Source: Sphingomonas jeddahensis (GTDB lineage Bacteria; Pseudomonadota; Alphaproteobacteria; Sphingomonadales; Sphingomonadaceae). From it: a DNA stretch of 64,000 nt. Of this stretch, positions 10,993-19,879 are shown piece after piece; the first letter of the stretch is position 1; every line of letters begins with the position of its first letter. The position numbers and the translations under genes are program-made. The stretch is taken from positions 58,439 to 122,438 of the forward strand of contig NZ_MPSB01000009.1 of NCBI RefSeq assembly GCF_001981525.1, read 5' to 3'. The notes under the pieces were generated by a model. That model saw only the letters and a list, made by a program, of their open reading frames with translations, did no database searches and was not told the origin of the DNA.

Positions 10993-11050
10993 GCCGGCTT
11001 CCCCCTTGGCGTCCGTGCCCCGCGTCGTTCGGGACGAACGCTAAGGGAGA

Positions 11051-11758
11051 CTAACGGGGCGCCTTGGGGTTCCCGTTGGGCTTGGTGCCAGGCAGCGTCA
11101 CTGGCGCGCCGAGCGCCGGGGCGGGGGCAGCGGGCGCGGCCTGATAGGGCGGGGGATTGTCCGCCGCGATATAGGCGTGGACGATGCGGGTGGGGTTCGC
11201 CGGCGGCTCGCCCTTTTGGATCCCGTCCACATATTGCATGCCCTGCAACACGCGGCCGAACACGGTATATTTGTTGTCGAGGCTGAGGCGCGGCATCAGC
11301 ATGATGTAGAACTGGCTGTTGGCGCTATTCTCATCCTGCGCGCGCGCCGCGGCGACTGCGCCGCGCACGTGGGGCAGGTAATTGAACTCTGCCTTCACGT
11401 CCGGCAGGTCCGACCCGCCGGTGCCATCGCCCTGAGGGTCGCCACCCTGCGCCATGAAGCCGTCGATCACGCGGTGAAAGGTGAGGCCGTCGTAGAATTT
11501 GCGGCGCGTCAGGTTCTTGATGCGGCGTACCATGTCGGGCGCCACGTCCGGACGCAGCCAGATCGAGACGCGGCCACCCGACGACAGATCGAGCAACCAG
11601 GTGTTTTCGAGATCGTTGGTGGGGGGCGGGGTATAGCGCTGCTTGCTGGCGGTGGTGGTGGTCGCCTTGGCCGCTTCCTCCATCGCCTTGTTCTGAGCCA
11701 TGGCCGGGCCGGCGAGCAGGGTCGCGGCCAGCATCGCGATCATTCCAACAAAACGCAT
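11051..11758 (-). CDS. Secreted peptidylprolyl isomerase (cyclophilin type)
   Basis: Starting at the ATG at 11758 gives 235 residues with a signal peptide (MRFVGMIAMLAATLLAGPAMA). The cyclophilin fold follows, marked by FHRVIDGFMAQGGDPQGDGTGG, ANSQFYIMLMPRLSLDNKYTVFGRV and a closing VDGIQKGEPP. The catalytic Arg is in FHRVI, and the Gln and Phe of MAQGGDP and SQFYI are present. It should speed up proline isomerisation of exported proteins in the periplasm. The protein ends with a Pro/Ala-rich tail of about 35 residues (AAPAAPAPALGAPVTLPGTK) that is not part of the fold. The longer reading upstream has no signal sequence and runs into a repeat. Confidence 0.9.
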   Translation of the reverse strand: MRFVGMIAMLAATLLAGPAMAQNKAMEEAAKATTTTASKQRYTPPPTNDLENTWLLDLSSGGRVSIWLRPDVAPDMVRRIKNLTRRKFYDGLTFHRVIDGFMAQGGDPQGDGTGGSDLPDVKAEFNYLPHVRGAVAAARAQDENSANSQFYIMLMPRLSLDNKYTVFGRVLQGMQYVDGIQKGEPPANPTRIVHAYIAADNPPPYQAAPAAPAPALGAPVTLPGTKPNGNPKAPR

Positions 11759-11842
11759 CGTTATCCCAACCAGATCGTGTCCAGCCGGCCCTAGACCAGA
11801 TCGGGCCTTGCGCCAATCTGAACTGCGTGGGGGAGCACTTGT

Positions 11843-11929
11843 CGTCACCCCGGAATTGATCCGGGGTCCCGCTGCCTTCGGCTGTGTTGGAAGAAGAAGC
11901 GGGATCCCGGCTCAAGGCCGGAATGACGG
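11843..11929. repeat. REP-like inverted repeat upstream of the cyclophilin gene
   Basis: The left arm CGTCACCCCGGAATTGATCC and the right arm GGCTCAAGGCCGGAATGACGG are imperfect complements with a TCCCGCT...AGCGGGA inner stem. It belongs to the same family as 503-609 and 3792-3875. It lies between the coaD end and the cyclophilin start on the minus strand. Confidence 0.78.
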
Positions 11930-11980
11930 CAGGAGGGTCGTTTCTCTTCATTCCTCCCTGCTAGGGGGAGGATGACAAGG

Positions 11981-12487
11981 TCAGCCGCCGCGCTTGCCCC
12001 GCTGGGCCACGCGCGCGATTACTTCCTCGCGCACTGACGGCGTCACGAACTTGCCGATCTCGCCGCCGAACATGGCGATTTCCTTCACCAAGCGGCTGGC
12101 GATCGGCTGGAGCGCGACGTCGGCCATCAGGAAGACCGTCTCGATCCGATCGTTCAGCTGCTGATTCATGCCGGCCATCTGATATTCGTATTCGAAATCG
12201 GCGACGGCGCGCAGGCCGCGGACGATCATGCTGGCGCCCTCGCGCTCGGCGAAATCCATCAGCAAGAGGTCGAAACTGACCACCTGGATGTCGGCATCAA
12301 GGGAGGCGCATTCGCGCTCGACCTGCGCCATCCGCTCTTCCAGCGTGAACATCGGGCTTTTCGACGGATTGGTCGTCACGCCGATGACCAGCCGATCGAC
12401 CAGCTTCGCGCCGCGACGAATGATGTCCATATGGCCCAGCGTGATCGGGTCGAAAGTGCCGGGGTAAACACCGATACGCTTGGTCAT
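11981..12487 (-). CDS. coaD: Phosphopantetheine adenylyltransferase
   Basis: CoaD transfers AMP from ATP to 4'-phosphopantetheine in the fourth step of coenzyme A synthesis. The 168-residue protein has the nucleotidyltransferase motif TLGH at 16-19 within GVYPGTFDPITLGH, the Asn/Pro-Ser loop VTTNPSKSPMF, VRGLRAVADFEYEYQMA, and the closing TPSVREEV segment. I use the ATG at 12487, with AAGGGA about 12 bases upstream. An in-frame TTG three codons earlier overlaps the ispA stop codon and is a less likely start. It is the last gene of the xseB-ispA-coaD operon. Confidence 0.96.
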   Translation of the reverse strand: MTKRIGVYPGTFDPITLGHMDIIRRGAKLVDRLVIGVTTNPSKSPMFTLEERMAQVERECASLDADIQVVSFDLLLMDFAEREGASMIVRGLRAVADFEYEYQMAGMNQQLNDRIETVFLMADVALQPIASRLVKEIAMFGGEIGKFVTPSVREEVIARVAQRGKRGG

Positions 12488-12492
12488 GATTT

Positions 12493-13389
12493 TCAATGAT
12501 CCCTTGAGAGCACGAAACGGGCGATATCACGGAGGAGATCGGCCTCCGGGCCGTAGGAACGCAGATGGGCGATGGCCTGATCGACCAGCATGCGGCAGCG
12601 CTCGCGCGCCGGCTCCACGCCAAGCAGGGAGACGAACGTCTCCTTGCCCGCGCCTTCGTCCTTGCGCAGCTTCTTGCCGGCGAGCGCCTCATCGCCCTCC
12701 ACGTCGAGCAGATCGTCGACGATCTGAAAGGCCAGACCGATGTCGCGGGCATAGCCGCGCAGATGCGTGCGCCCGTCAGGCGGCACGCGACCGAGGATCG
12801 CGCCCGCTTCCACCGCAGCGAGGATCAGCGCCCCAGTCTTCATCGCCTGCAATCGCGTGACGGTGGCAAGGTCAAACGCGGCGCGTTCCGCCTCCAGGTC
12901 CATCATTTGCCCGCCCGCCATGCCGGCGGGGCCGGCGGCGTGCGCGAGATTGAGCACCAGTTCGGCGCGAACAAAAGGATCGGCGTGCGTGGCAGGATCG
13001 GCGAGCACTTCAAAAGCGAGCGCATGGAGGCAGTCACCGGCAAGGATGGCGGTTGCCTCGTCGAACTTCCTGTGCACTGTCGGGCGACCGCGACGCATGT
13101 CGTCATTGTCCATCGCCGGCAGATCATCGTGGATCAACGAATAAACGTGGATCGCCTCCAGCGCCGTGGCAACGCGCCCGGCACAGTTCATGTCGCAATT
13201 GAACAGCCGCGCGGTGGCGAAGACCAGCAAGGGACGCAGCCGCTTGCCGCCGTCGATCGCGGCGTGGCGCATCGCGCGGTAGAGATCGGCGCGCGGATCA
13301 TCCGGCACCGTCAGCAGCACGTCAAAGCGTGCGTCGACGTCACGCGCGGTATCGGCGAGCGCCGCCTCAAGCGCGGGGGAAAGGCTCAT
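12493..13389 (-). CDS. ispA: Polyprenyl diphosphate synthase (farnesyl/geranylgeranyl type)
   Basis: This 298-residue protein has the first Asp-rich motif DDLPAMDND (Asp88, Asp89, Asp94), the GGKRLRP substrate loop at 48-53 and the second motif DDLLD at 225-229. It condenses isopentenyl diphosphate with allylic diphosphates to make C15 or C20 chains for quinones, carotenoids and undecaprenol. The length and the small residues ahead of the first motif fit the short-chain IspA group, but product length cannot be read with certainty. It overlaps xseB by 4 bases (ATGA), the conserved xseB-ispA arrangement of many proteobacteria. Confidence 0.93.
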   Translation of the reverse strand: MSLSPALEAALADTARDVDARFDVLLTVPDDPRADLYRAMRHAAIDGGKRLRPLLVFATARLFNCDMNCAGRVATALEAIHVYSLIHDDLPAMDNDDMRRGRPTVHRKFDEATAILAGDCLHALAFEVLADPATHADPFVRAELVLNLAHAAGPAGMAGGQMMDLEAERAAFDLATVTRLQAMKTGALILAAVEAGAILGRVPPDGRTHLRGYARDIGLAFQIVDDLLDVEGDEALAGKKLRKDEGAGKETFVSLLGVEPARERCRMLVDQAIAHLRSYGPEADLLRDIARFVLSRDH

Positions 13390-13622
13390 CCGGCGGCGAA
13401 CGGCGTGGTGGTCGCCCGGCCTTCGGCATCGAGCCGGATCGCCTCGATTCGCGCCTGCGCGGCATCGAGCCGTTCGGCACAGCGCGCGCGCAGGGCATTG
13501 CCGCGTTCGTACAATTCGATCGCATCGGCCAGCGGGGTGTCGCCGGATTCGAGGCGCGCGACGATCGTCTCGAGCTCCTTGAGCGCGGCCTCGAACGTCA
13601 GGCTCTCCACAGGGGTGTCCAT
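13386..13622 (-). CDS. xseB: Exodeoxyribonuclease VII small subunit
   Basis: From the ATG at 13622 the protein has 78 residues, the normal length for XseB. The conserved helix LTFEAALKELETIVARLESGDTPLADAIELYERGNAL... is recognisable by its FE.AL.ELE.IV..LE.G and L..S/A...YE.G patterns. XseB binds the large subunit XseA to form exonuclease VII, which degrades single-stranded DNA into acid-soluble pieces. xseA is not in this window. The gene leads the xseB-ispA-coaD operon. The 36 extra upstream codons of the frame show no conservation and are left out. Confidence 0.93.
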   Translation of the reverse strand: MDTPVESLTFEAALKELETIVARLESGDTPLADAIELYERGNALRARCAERLDAAQARIEAIRLDAEGRATTTPFAAG

Positions 13623-13919
13623 GGGGGCGCTATGGGCCAGCGGCGTATCGGGGGTCAAGGATACGCACCGGGCGCCGACCGCTTGCGGTGACAGATTTCG
13701 GAGCGTTGATCCCCTCACCGGTGCCAAAGAGACCGCTTTTTGCCGAGTGGATCGACAGGCCCGAGCTTGGCATTCATAGTGTGCACGCGTCGAGGGACGT
13801 GACGAAGGTGTCCGGGCGAACGCTCCATTCCGGCGGCAGCCCGTCGCATCCTTTACCGCCCGTTTACCTTGCGGGGCGCACGTCTGTGGCTCGGGAGCCG
13901 GGGGGTAATCGGAGCCGTC

Positions 13920-14750
13920 ATGTCACGCGTCACGCAAGCCATCTTCGCCACGGCCGCCATTGCGGCGATTGCCGCCTGTTCCACCAGGCCGAAGGAAGTG
14001 GCGATCGCGCCGCCGCCGCCTGAGCCGACGCCCGTTCCGGTCTATGTCACGCCGCCGATCTCGCCGATCAACCGCGGGCTCTCGCCGGCAGCAACGGTGT
14101 GGCACATGCGAGTCGCGCTCAACGTCGCTGCGCTTGCCTGCCGCGGTGCGCAGGAGGCGGTGATCGTTCAGCGCTACAATGCGCTGCTCGCGAAGCACAA
14201 GACGACGCTGGCAGGCGCTGAGAGCACGTTGGAGCAGCAGTATCGCGCTACCGGTGCAGGCTGGCAGGATCGTTATGACGATGCGATGACCAGGCTCTAC
14301 AATTTCTTCTCGCAGGCGCAGGTGCGCGAGGCCTTTTGTACGGCCTCCGCGGCGACACTGACCGAAGCCGAACGGCTTGTGCCGGGCGAGTTGCAGACCT
14401 TTGCGGCCGCAGTGTTGCCGACGCTTGACGCGCCGTTTGCCGAAATGCTGGTACCTCGGCCGGTGATAGCGGCGGCTGCGCCGGCGGCCGCGCCGATTAG
14501 CGGGGCGGTGCCGCTGGTGCCGCTTGGGCCTGTTGCTGTTCCCGCGCCTGTTGCTGCACCAGCGGTCACGCCGGCGACGGCGGTGGGGACCCGGGCGGCG
14601 GCGCCAGTGGTTCCAGCACCGACGGCGGCGGCTCCCGCCGTCGCGACGCGTGCGCCGGCGCCGGCTGTGGGTATGCGAGCAGCGCCGGCTGGCGCTGTCG
14701 GTACGCGTGCGCCGCGGATCGAGGTCGATCCGTCGGTGTTGCAGGACTGA
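13920..14750 (+). CDS. Pro/Ala-rich lipoprotein, function unknown
   Basis: The ATG at 13920 follows a GGGGGGTAATCGGAG ribosome-binding region and gives 276 residues. A lipoprotein signal (ATAAIAAIAACS, lipobox AIAAC) leads to a short Pro-rich linker, then a helical domain of about 130 residues with two Cys (LACRGAQEA and EAFCTASA) that may form a disulfide. The last third is an Ala/Pro/Val-rich, low-complexity tail with repeats of the 'VGTRA(A/P)' type, probably unstructured. I do not know the family by name. An outer-membrane lipoprotein with a wall-spanning tail is a reasonable guess, and the position beside the Tol-Pal operon fits. Confidence 0.75.
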   Translation: MSRVTQAIFATAAIAAIAACSTRPKEVAIAPPPPEPTPVPVYVTPPISPINRGLSPAATVWHMRVALNVAALACRGAQEAVIVQRYNALLAKHKTTLAGAESTLEQQYRATGAGWQDRYDDAMTRLYNFFSQAQVREAFCTASAATLTEAERLVPGELQTFAAAVLPTLDAPFAEMLVPRPVIAAAAPAAAPISGAVPLVPLGPVAVPAPVAAPAVTPATAVGTRAAAPVVPAPTAAAPAVATRAPAPAVGMRAAPAGAVGTRAPRIEVDPSVLQD

Positions 14751-14770
14751 TCTAGCCTTTTTCGACCACT

Positions 14771-14842
14771 TCGACCCGTTCGCCCTGAGCTTGTCGAAGG
14801 GCGCGTTCGGGACACGTGCTTCGACGAGCACAGCACGAACGG
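14771..14842. repeat. Interspersed repeat of the type found inside tolB
   Basis: The left arm contains CGTTCGCCCTGAGCTTGTCG followed by AAGGG, and the right side has TTCGACGAGCACAGCACGAACGG as an imperfect complement. The same left arm recurs, base for base, at 17837-17862 inside the tolB leader. With the element at 14916-15008 it fills the 353-base gap 14751-15103, in which I see no gene. Confidence 0.8.
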
Positions 14843-14915
14843 TTCGGGTGTAAGGCGCTGGGAACGGCGAGGTTGGGCGCGGTCGTAAGCATCGTCGGCC
14901 TTTCGCCCCCTCCGC

Positions 14916-15008
14916 CACCCCGGCCCTGTGCCGGGGTCCAATGTTCCGCAAAGTTGATAGCCAGAGGTTTGCGGCACGGTGGATGCCGGGACGAGCCCGG
15001 CATGACGG
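14916..15008. repeat. REP-like inverted repeat ahead of the Tol-Pal operon
   Basis: The arms CACCCCGGCCCTGTGCCGGG and GGACGAGCCCGGCATGACGG flank a centre with ATGTTCCGCAAAG. It is related to the copy at 4605-4697. It lies about 100 bases upstream of ybgC, so the operon promoter must be inside or just downstream of it. Confidence 0.72.
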
Positions 15009-15103
15009 GACAGGCTGTGTGGCCGATCCTCTTTATGCGGGATGACGACCTCGCTTCTCCTACGGGACTGTTCTAGCGCGAACGCTTGGGTTAACAGCGG
15101 GCT

Positions 15104-15583
15104 ATGGAGACCGGCCGTGCCGATCAGCCCGCAGACCAGCCGACCGGGGGGCGCTTCGTCGGCGCCGAGCACCGGTTGCCGATCCGTGTCTATTTCGAGG
15201 ACACGGATCTGTCGGGCATCGTCTATCACGCCAATTACCTGCGTTTCATGGAACGCGCGCGATCGGACATGTTGCGGCTTGCCGGCGTGGACCAGCGCAC
15301 GGCGCATGAGGCGGGCGAGGGCGCCTATGCCGTGGCGAGCCTGGCGATCCGCTATCGCGCGCCGGCCAAGCTCGACGATGCGTTGGTTGTCATTACGCGC
15401 GTGACGGAAGTGCGCGCGGCGAGCGTCTCCATTCATCAAAGAGTCATGCGCGGCGCGCTTGTGCTGGCCGATGCGGATGTCGTCGCCGCACTGGTTTCAC
15501 CCTCGGGCCGGCCGCGGCGGCAACCGCGTGACTGGATCGATCGTTTCGCCGCTCTTGTCGAAAATGGGGTAACAAGGCCTTGA
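15104..15583 (+). CDS. ybgC: YbgC-type acyl-CoA thioesterase of the Tol-Pal operon
   Basis: This 159-residue hot-dog-fold thioesterase carries the 4HBT motif VYFEDTDLSGIVYHANYLRFMERAR, in which the Asp of EDTD and the HANYL segment form the active site. The family hydrolyses short acyl-CoA or acyl-carrier-protein thioesters and is thought to link phospholipid metabolism with the envelope. It is the first gene of the operon, and its stop codon overlaps the TTG start of tolQ by 4 bases. The first 25 residues are polar and not part of the fold, so translation might begin later, but no better start is visible. Confidence 0.93.
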   Translation: METGRADQPADQPTGGRFVGAEHRLPIRVYFEDTDLSGIVYHANYLRFMERARSDMLRLAGVDQRTAHEAGEGAYAVASLAIRYRAPAKLDDALVVITRVTEVRAASVSIHQRVMRGALVLADADVVAALVSPSGRPRRQPRDWIDRFAALVENGVTRP

Positions 15584-16272
15584 ACCCGTTCTTCAATACC
15601 GATGCCGCTACTTTGTCGCCGATCGCGCTGTTCCTGCAGGCCGATTGGGTGGTGAAGGGCGTGATGTTCGGCCTGCTCGCCGCGAGCATCTGGACCTGGG
15701 CGATCATTTTCTCATTCTGGCGCAAGCTGGGCCGGACGCGGAAGGCGACGGAGGTGTTCGAGCGCGATTTCTGGAAAGCGGACGACATCGACGCTTTCTA
15801 CAAGACGCGCGCTGATGAGGACCTGCCGAGCGCGCGGGTGTTCGCCGCGGGCGTGGCGGAATGGCGGCGGTCGACGCAGGGCTCGGTGATCGATCGCGGC
15901 GGCACGCGCGAGCGGCTGGCGACGAGCATGGGTGCTGCCGTGGCCAACGAGATCGACAAGCTTTCGGATCGGCTGAACGTGCTGGCGACGGTTGGCTCGG
16001 TGGCGCCGTTCGTCGGGCTGTTCGGCACGGTGTGGGGCATCATGCGCAGCTTCACCAGCATCGCCAGCCAGCAGAACACCAGCCTTGCGGTGGTGGCGCC
16101 GGGTATCGCCGAGGCGCTGTTCGCGACCGCGATCGGCCTGTTCGCGGCAATTCCGGCGGTGATCGCGTACAATCGCTTCAGCCATGGGATCAACCGGATC
16201 GAGGCGCGGCTGAACCGGTTCGCGGATGGATTCCATGCGACGCTGTCGCGCCAGTTGGACCGCGAACGGTGA
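15580..16272 (+). CDS. tolQ: TolQ, proton-channel subunit of the Tol-Pal system
   Basis: TolQ forms, with TolR, the inner-membrane motor that uses proton flow to drive envelope constriction at division. The 230-residue protein has three membrane helices (about 25-48, 136-158 and 170-192) and the MotA/TolQ/ExbB signature: LATVGSVAPFVGLFGTVWGIM and a following GIAEALFATAIGLFAAIPAV segment. Translation appears to start at a TTG that overlaps the ybgC stop codon (TTGA). No ATG lies close enough, so coupling to ybgC translation is likely. Confidence 0.96.
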   Translation: MNPFFNTDAATLSPIALFLQADWVVKGVMFGLLAASIWTWAIIFSFWRKLGRTRKATEVFERDFWKADDIDAFYKTRADEDLPSARVFAAGVAEWRRSTQGSVIDRGGTRERLATSMGAAVANEIDKLSDRLNVLATVGSVAPFVGLFGTVWGIMRSFTSIASQQNTSLAVVAPGIAEALFATAIGLFAAIPAVIAYNRFSHGINRIEARLNRFADGFHATLSRQLDRER

Positions 16273-16286
16273 CGGGCGATCAGGTT

Positions 16287-16309
16287 ATCCTCCCCGCTCC
16301 GCGGAGGAT
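16287..16309 (+). promoter_or_regulatory. Hairpin covering the tolR ribosome-binding site
   Basis: ATCCTCC (16287-16293) is the exact complement of GGAGGAT (16303-16309), with a 9-base loop. The right arm is the Shine-Dalgarno sequence of tolR, whose ATG is at 16317. The structure would therefore hide the site until ribosomes finishing tolQ, or another factor, open it. This is read from sequence only. Confidence 0.45.
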
Positions 16310-16316
16310 GTAAGCC

Positions 16317-16744
<428 letters not shown>

Positions 16745-16748
<4 letters not shown>

Positions 16749-17821
16749 CCCGGATGGAGCGGTCGGAAAAGGTCGGGCTGGGCGTCGCCGGGGCAGGTCA
16801 TCTTGTCCTGTTCGGGCTGCTGTCGGTCGGCTTTCTGTCGACCCCCAACCCGGAGAAACTGAAGCAGCAGCCGATCGACGTCAGCCTCGTCAAGGATGTC
16901 GGGCTGGAAGCTGCCGCGCCGCAGGCGGTGGAGGAGCCGGCGCAATCGATCGCGCCCGAAACCGGCGAGCCCGACGATGCCGCGCCGCCGGCGCCGGCCG
17001 ATCCAGCGCCTGAGCCTGCTCCTGCGCCGCCGCAGCCCGCGCCCAAGCCGGCACCGCCCGAACCCGCGCCCAAAGCGGCGCCTAAGGCTGAGCCGAAGCC
17101 CAAGCCTGCGCCGCCCAAGCCGAAGCCTGCCCCCAAGCCGGTCGAAAAGCCCAAGCCTGCGCCCAAGCCAAAGCCCCCTGCGGCAGATCAGGCGGCGGCG
17201 GCGAAGAAGGAGGCAGCCGAGGCAAAGGCCAAAGCGGCGGCTGCGGCAAAGGCCAAGGCGGCGGCCGATGCCAAGGCCAAGGCAGCCGCCGAGGCGAAGG
17301 CGGCCGCAGCTGCGAAGGCGGCAGCGGACGCTAAGGCCAAGGCGGCGGCAGCGGCGAAAGCGCGCGGCACGGGATCGGACAGCCAGTCCAAGGCGAGCAA
17401 GCCCAAGGGCGGGCGGCTGGGCGACGATTTCCTCAAAGGGCTGACCAGCGAGCCGTCGAAGAGCCGCAGCCAGACGCCGCGTGCCGCCAAGATCGACGCC
17501 AGCGCACTTGCCTCGATCGTCCAGGCGATCGCGCGGCAGATCCAGCCATGCGCCGATCGCCAGGTCGACCCCGGCCCCGGTGCGAACGAGATCGTCACGA
17601 CGCTGAACCTGAAGCTCAACGAGAACGGCACGCTGGCGGCGACGCCGACGATGGTGCGGCAGACCGGGGTGACGCCGGAGAACCAGCGCTATGCGCAGCG
17701 TGTGCGCGACCTGGGGATTGCGGCGTTCAAGGGCTGTTCACCGCTGAAGTTGCCAGCGGAATATTACGACACGCCCAATGGGGGGTGGAACAACATCAAC
17801 TTCAAGTGGAAGCTGCGGTGA
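16745..17821 (+). CDS. tolA: TolA, envelope-spanning protein of the Tol-Pal system
   Basis: The protein is about 358 residues long. It has an N-terminal membrane helix (GLGVAGAGHLVLFGLLSVGFL), a long periplasmic region of Pro/Lys repeats (about 80-155) and then Ala/Lys repeats (about 155-205), and a C-terminal TolA/TonB-like domain with a Cys pair (QIQPCADRQ and FKGCSPL). It links the TolQR motor to TolB and Pal. A GTG at 16745 overlaps the tolR stop codon, while an ATG three codons later (16754) is an equally possible start. The repeat region is low-complexity and may vary between strains. Its stop codon overlaps the tolB start. Confidence 0.94.
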
Positions 17822-19302
17822 TGACCGACCCAACAACCGTTCGCCCTGAGCTTGTCGAAGGGCTGCACTTCCCGGCGAAGAAGGGCAGGGCTTCGACAAG
17901 CTCAGCCCGAACGGGGTTGGCGGCGCTTTGCCTTGCGATGCTCGCCGCCCCCGGCGTGGCGCAGGACATGCCGCCGACGCCGCTGATTGTGCCCGATCAG
18001 GCGCCGGCGACCACGGCTGCGCCGGGGCAGACTGCGGGCGGCCCGCTGGAGGTGGACGTCACCGGCGGCATCTCCGCGCCGATGCCGATCGCGATTCCTG
18101 CCATGCCGACCACCGCGGTAACCTCGACGCCGGCCGGGTCGACCGACGAGCTCGGGCGGCAGCTCGCGCAGATCGTGACCAACGATCTCAAGAACTCCGG
18201 CCTGTTCACCCCGCTCCAGCCGGCGCAGCTGCGCGCGGTGATGTACCCGGAGGTGCAGGCGCCGGCGTTCAGCTATTGGGGTGGCACGGGCGCGCAGGCA
18301 CTGGTGCAGGGTTATGTCCGTGCCAATGGCGATGGGACGCTGACGGTCGGATGTTATCTGTACGATGTGTCGGCGCAGACCGAGCTGATGCGGCAAGGCT
18401 TTGTCGTGCCGCCGTCGGACTGGCGGCGCGCGGCGCATAAATGTGCCGACATGGTTTATGCCCGGCTGACCGGCGAAGGGCCGTATTTCGACAGTCGCGT
18501 GGTGTACGTCTCGGAGACCGGACCCAAGGGCAAGCGCATCAAGCGGCTGTCGATCATGGACCAGGACGGCGCCAACCACCGCTTCCTGACCAACGGCCAG
18601 TCGATCGTGCTGACGCCGCGCTTCTCGCCCAACCAGCAGTCGATCGTGTACATGAGCTATGTCGGCCGGGTGCCGGGCATCTACGTGTATGAGATCGGCT
18701 CCGGGCGGCAGCGGATGGTGGTGCAGAACGTCGCCACCACCTTTGCGCCGCGTTTCTCGCCCGATGGGCGCTGGATCCTGTTCTCGATGGCGACGGGCGG
18801 GAATACTGACCTGTACCGCGTGCCTGCTGGCGGTGGCACGCCGCAGAAGCTGACCAATTCGCCGGGCATTGATACCGGCGGCAGCTATTCGCCCGACGGC
18901 AGCCGGATCGTGTTCGAGAGCGACCGCTCTGGCGGGCAGCAGCTTTACGTGATGAATTCGGACGGATCGAACCAGCAGCGCATCAGCTTCGGCGGCGGCC
19001 GCTACGGCACGCCGGCATGGAGCCCGCGTGGCGACATGATCGCCTTCACGCGCATGTCGGGCGGGTTCAAGATCGGCGTCATGAGCCCCAATGGCGGCGG
19101 CGAGAAGATCCTGACCAACGGCTGGCATGACGAGGGCCCGTCCTGGGCGCCGAACGGCCGCGTGCTGATGTTCTACCGCTCGGCGCAGGGGCGCAGCGGC
19201 AAGGCCGATGTCTGGTCGGTCGATCTCACCGGCGTGAACGAGCGGCGCGTGCCGACGCCGCTCGACGGCTCGGACCCGTCTTGGGGTCCGTTGCGGCCGT
19301 AA
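17821..19302 (+). CDS. tolB: TolB, periplasmic beta-propeller protein, with repeat-derived leader
   Basis: TolB is a periplasmic protein with an N-terminal alpha/beta domain and a six-bladed beta-propeller. It binds Pal and the Tol motor. This 493-residue copy shows WD40-like PD40 blades such as TPRFSPNQQSIVYMSY, APRFSPDGRWILFSM, GSYSPDGSRIVFESD and PAWSPRGDMIAFTR. The ATG overlaps the tolA stop (TGATG arrangement). Residues 6-32 are encoded by an interspersed inverted repeat (17837-17914), and the normal hydrophobic signal (GLAALCLAMLAAPGVAQ, cleavage near residue 48) comes only after it. No start codon after the repeat would give a full signal peptide. Confidence 0.95.
   Translation: MTDPTTVRPELVEGLHFPAKKGRASTSSARTGLAALCLAMLAAPGVAQDMPPTPLIVPDQAPATTAAPGQTAGGPLEVDVTGGISAPMPIAIPAMPTTAVTSTPAGSTDELGRQLAQIVTNDLKNSGLFTPLQPAQLRAVMYPEVQAPAFSYWGGTGAQALVQGYVRANGDGTLTVGCYLYDVSAQTELMRQGFVVPPSDWRRAAHKCADMVYARLTGEGPYFDSRVVYVSETGPKGKRIKRLSIMDQDGANHRFLTNGQSIVLTPRFSPNQQSIVYMSYVGRVPGIYVYEIGSGRQRMVVQNVATTFAPRFSPDGRWILFSMATGGNTDLYRVPAGGGTPQKLTNSPGIDTGGSYSPDGSRIVFESDRSGGQQLYVMNSDGSNQQRISFGGGRYGTPAWSPRGDMIAFTRMSGGFKIGVMSPNGGGEKILTNGWHDEGPSWAPNGRVLMFYRSAQGRSGKADVWSVDLTGVNERRVPTPLDGSDPSWGPLRP
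17837..17914. repeat. Interspersed inverted repeat inside the tolB coding sequence
   Basis: The left arm CGTTCGCCCTGAGCTTGTCG plus AAGGG is mirrored on the right by CTTCGACAAGCTCAGCCCGA plus ACGG. The left arm is identical to that of the intergenic copy at 14771-14842. Here the element is 78 bases long, an exact multiple of three, and is read through in frame as VRPELVEG...STSSARTG. Confidence 0.88.
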
Positions 19303-19353
19303 ATCCGTTACCGCGGGGGCGAACGGGGAATGCAGTTCATGGGAGACACGAGA

Positions 19354-19872
19354 ATGGCGAAACTGACCACCACCATCCTGCTCGCAACGGCACTGGTAAC
19401 CACTGCGGCCTGTTCCAAGAAGCGGCCCGAAGTGCTGCCGCCGGCGCCGGGCGAAGCGCCGCAGGGGCCGATCGATGGTTCCGGTGGGGCCGGCAGCGGC
19501 GCAGTGACGCCGGGTTCGTCGGAGGATTTCAAGCGTTCGGTCACCAGCGACACGGTGAACTTCGGGCTCGACATGTACGACATCGACGCCACCGCGCGCG
19601 GCATCCTCGACAGTCAGGTCGTGTGGCTGCAGCGCTACCCGAACGTGCGGGTGACGCTGGAAGGCCATGCCGACGAGCGCGGCACGCGTGAGTATAACCT
19701 GGCGCTGGGTGATCGGCGCGCGAATGCTGCCAAGAACTATCTCGTCGCTCGCGGCATTTCGCCAAGCCGGGTGACGACGATCAGCTACGGCAAGGAACGG
19801 CCGCTCGCATTGGGATCGGATGAAGAGAGCTGGGCGCAGAACCGCCGTGCCGTGACGGTGGTGCTGAACTGA
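19354..19872 (+). CDS. pal: Pal, peptidoglycan-associated lipoprotein
   Basis: From the ATG at 19354, behind a GGGAGA ribosome-binding site, the protein has 172 residues. The lipoprotein signal is ATALVTTAAC with the lipid-carrying Cys near residue 20. After a Gly/Pro-rich linker comes an OmpA-like peptidoglycan-binding domain with VTLEGHADERGTREYNLALG and NRRAVTVVLN, including the Asp and Arg that contact diaminopimelic acid. Pal anchors the outer membrane to the wall and completes the Tol-Pal system. It is the last gene of the operon and is followed directly by a strong terminator. Confidence 0.96.
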   Translation: MAKLTTTILLATALVTTAACSKKRPEVLPPAPGEAPQGPIDGSGGAGSGAVTPGSSEDFKRSVTSDTVNFGLDMYDIDATARGILDSQVVWLQRYPNVRVTLEGHADERGTREYNLALGDRRANAAKNYLVARGISPSRVTTISYGKERPLALGSDEESWAQNRRAVTVVLN

Positions 19873-19879
19873 GATTCCT

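Noticed and set aside
17902..19668. 588-codon minus-strand frame opposite tolB and pal
   Set aside because: It crosses two genes and a gap, has no ribosome-binding site, and both plus-strand genes are clear.
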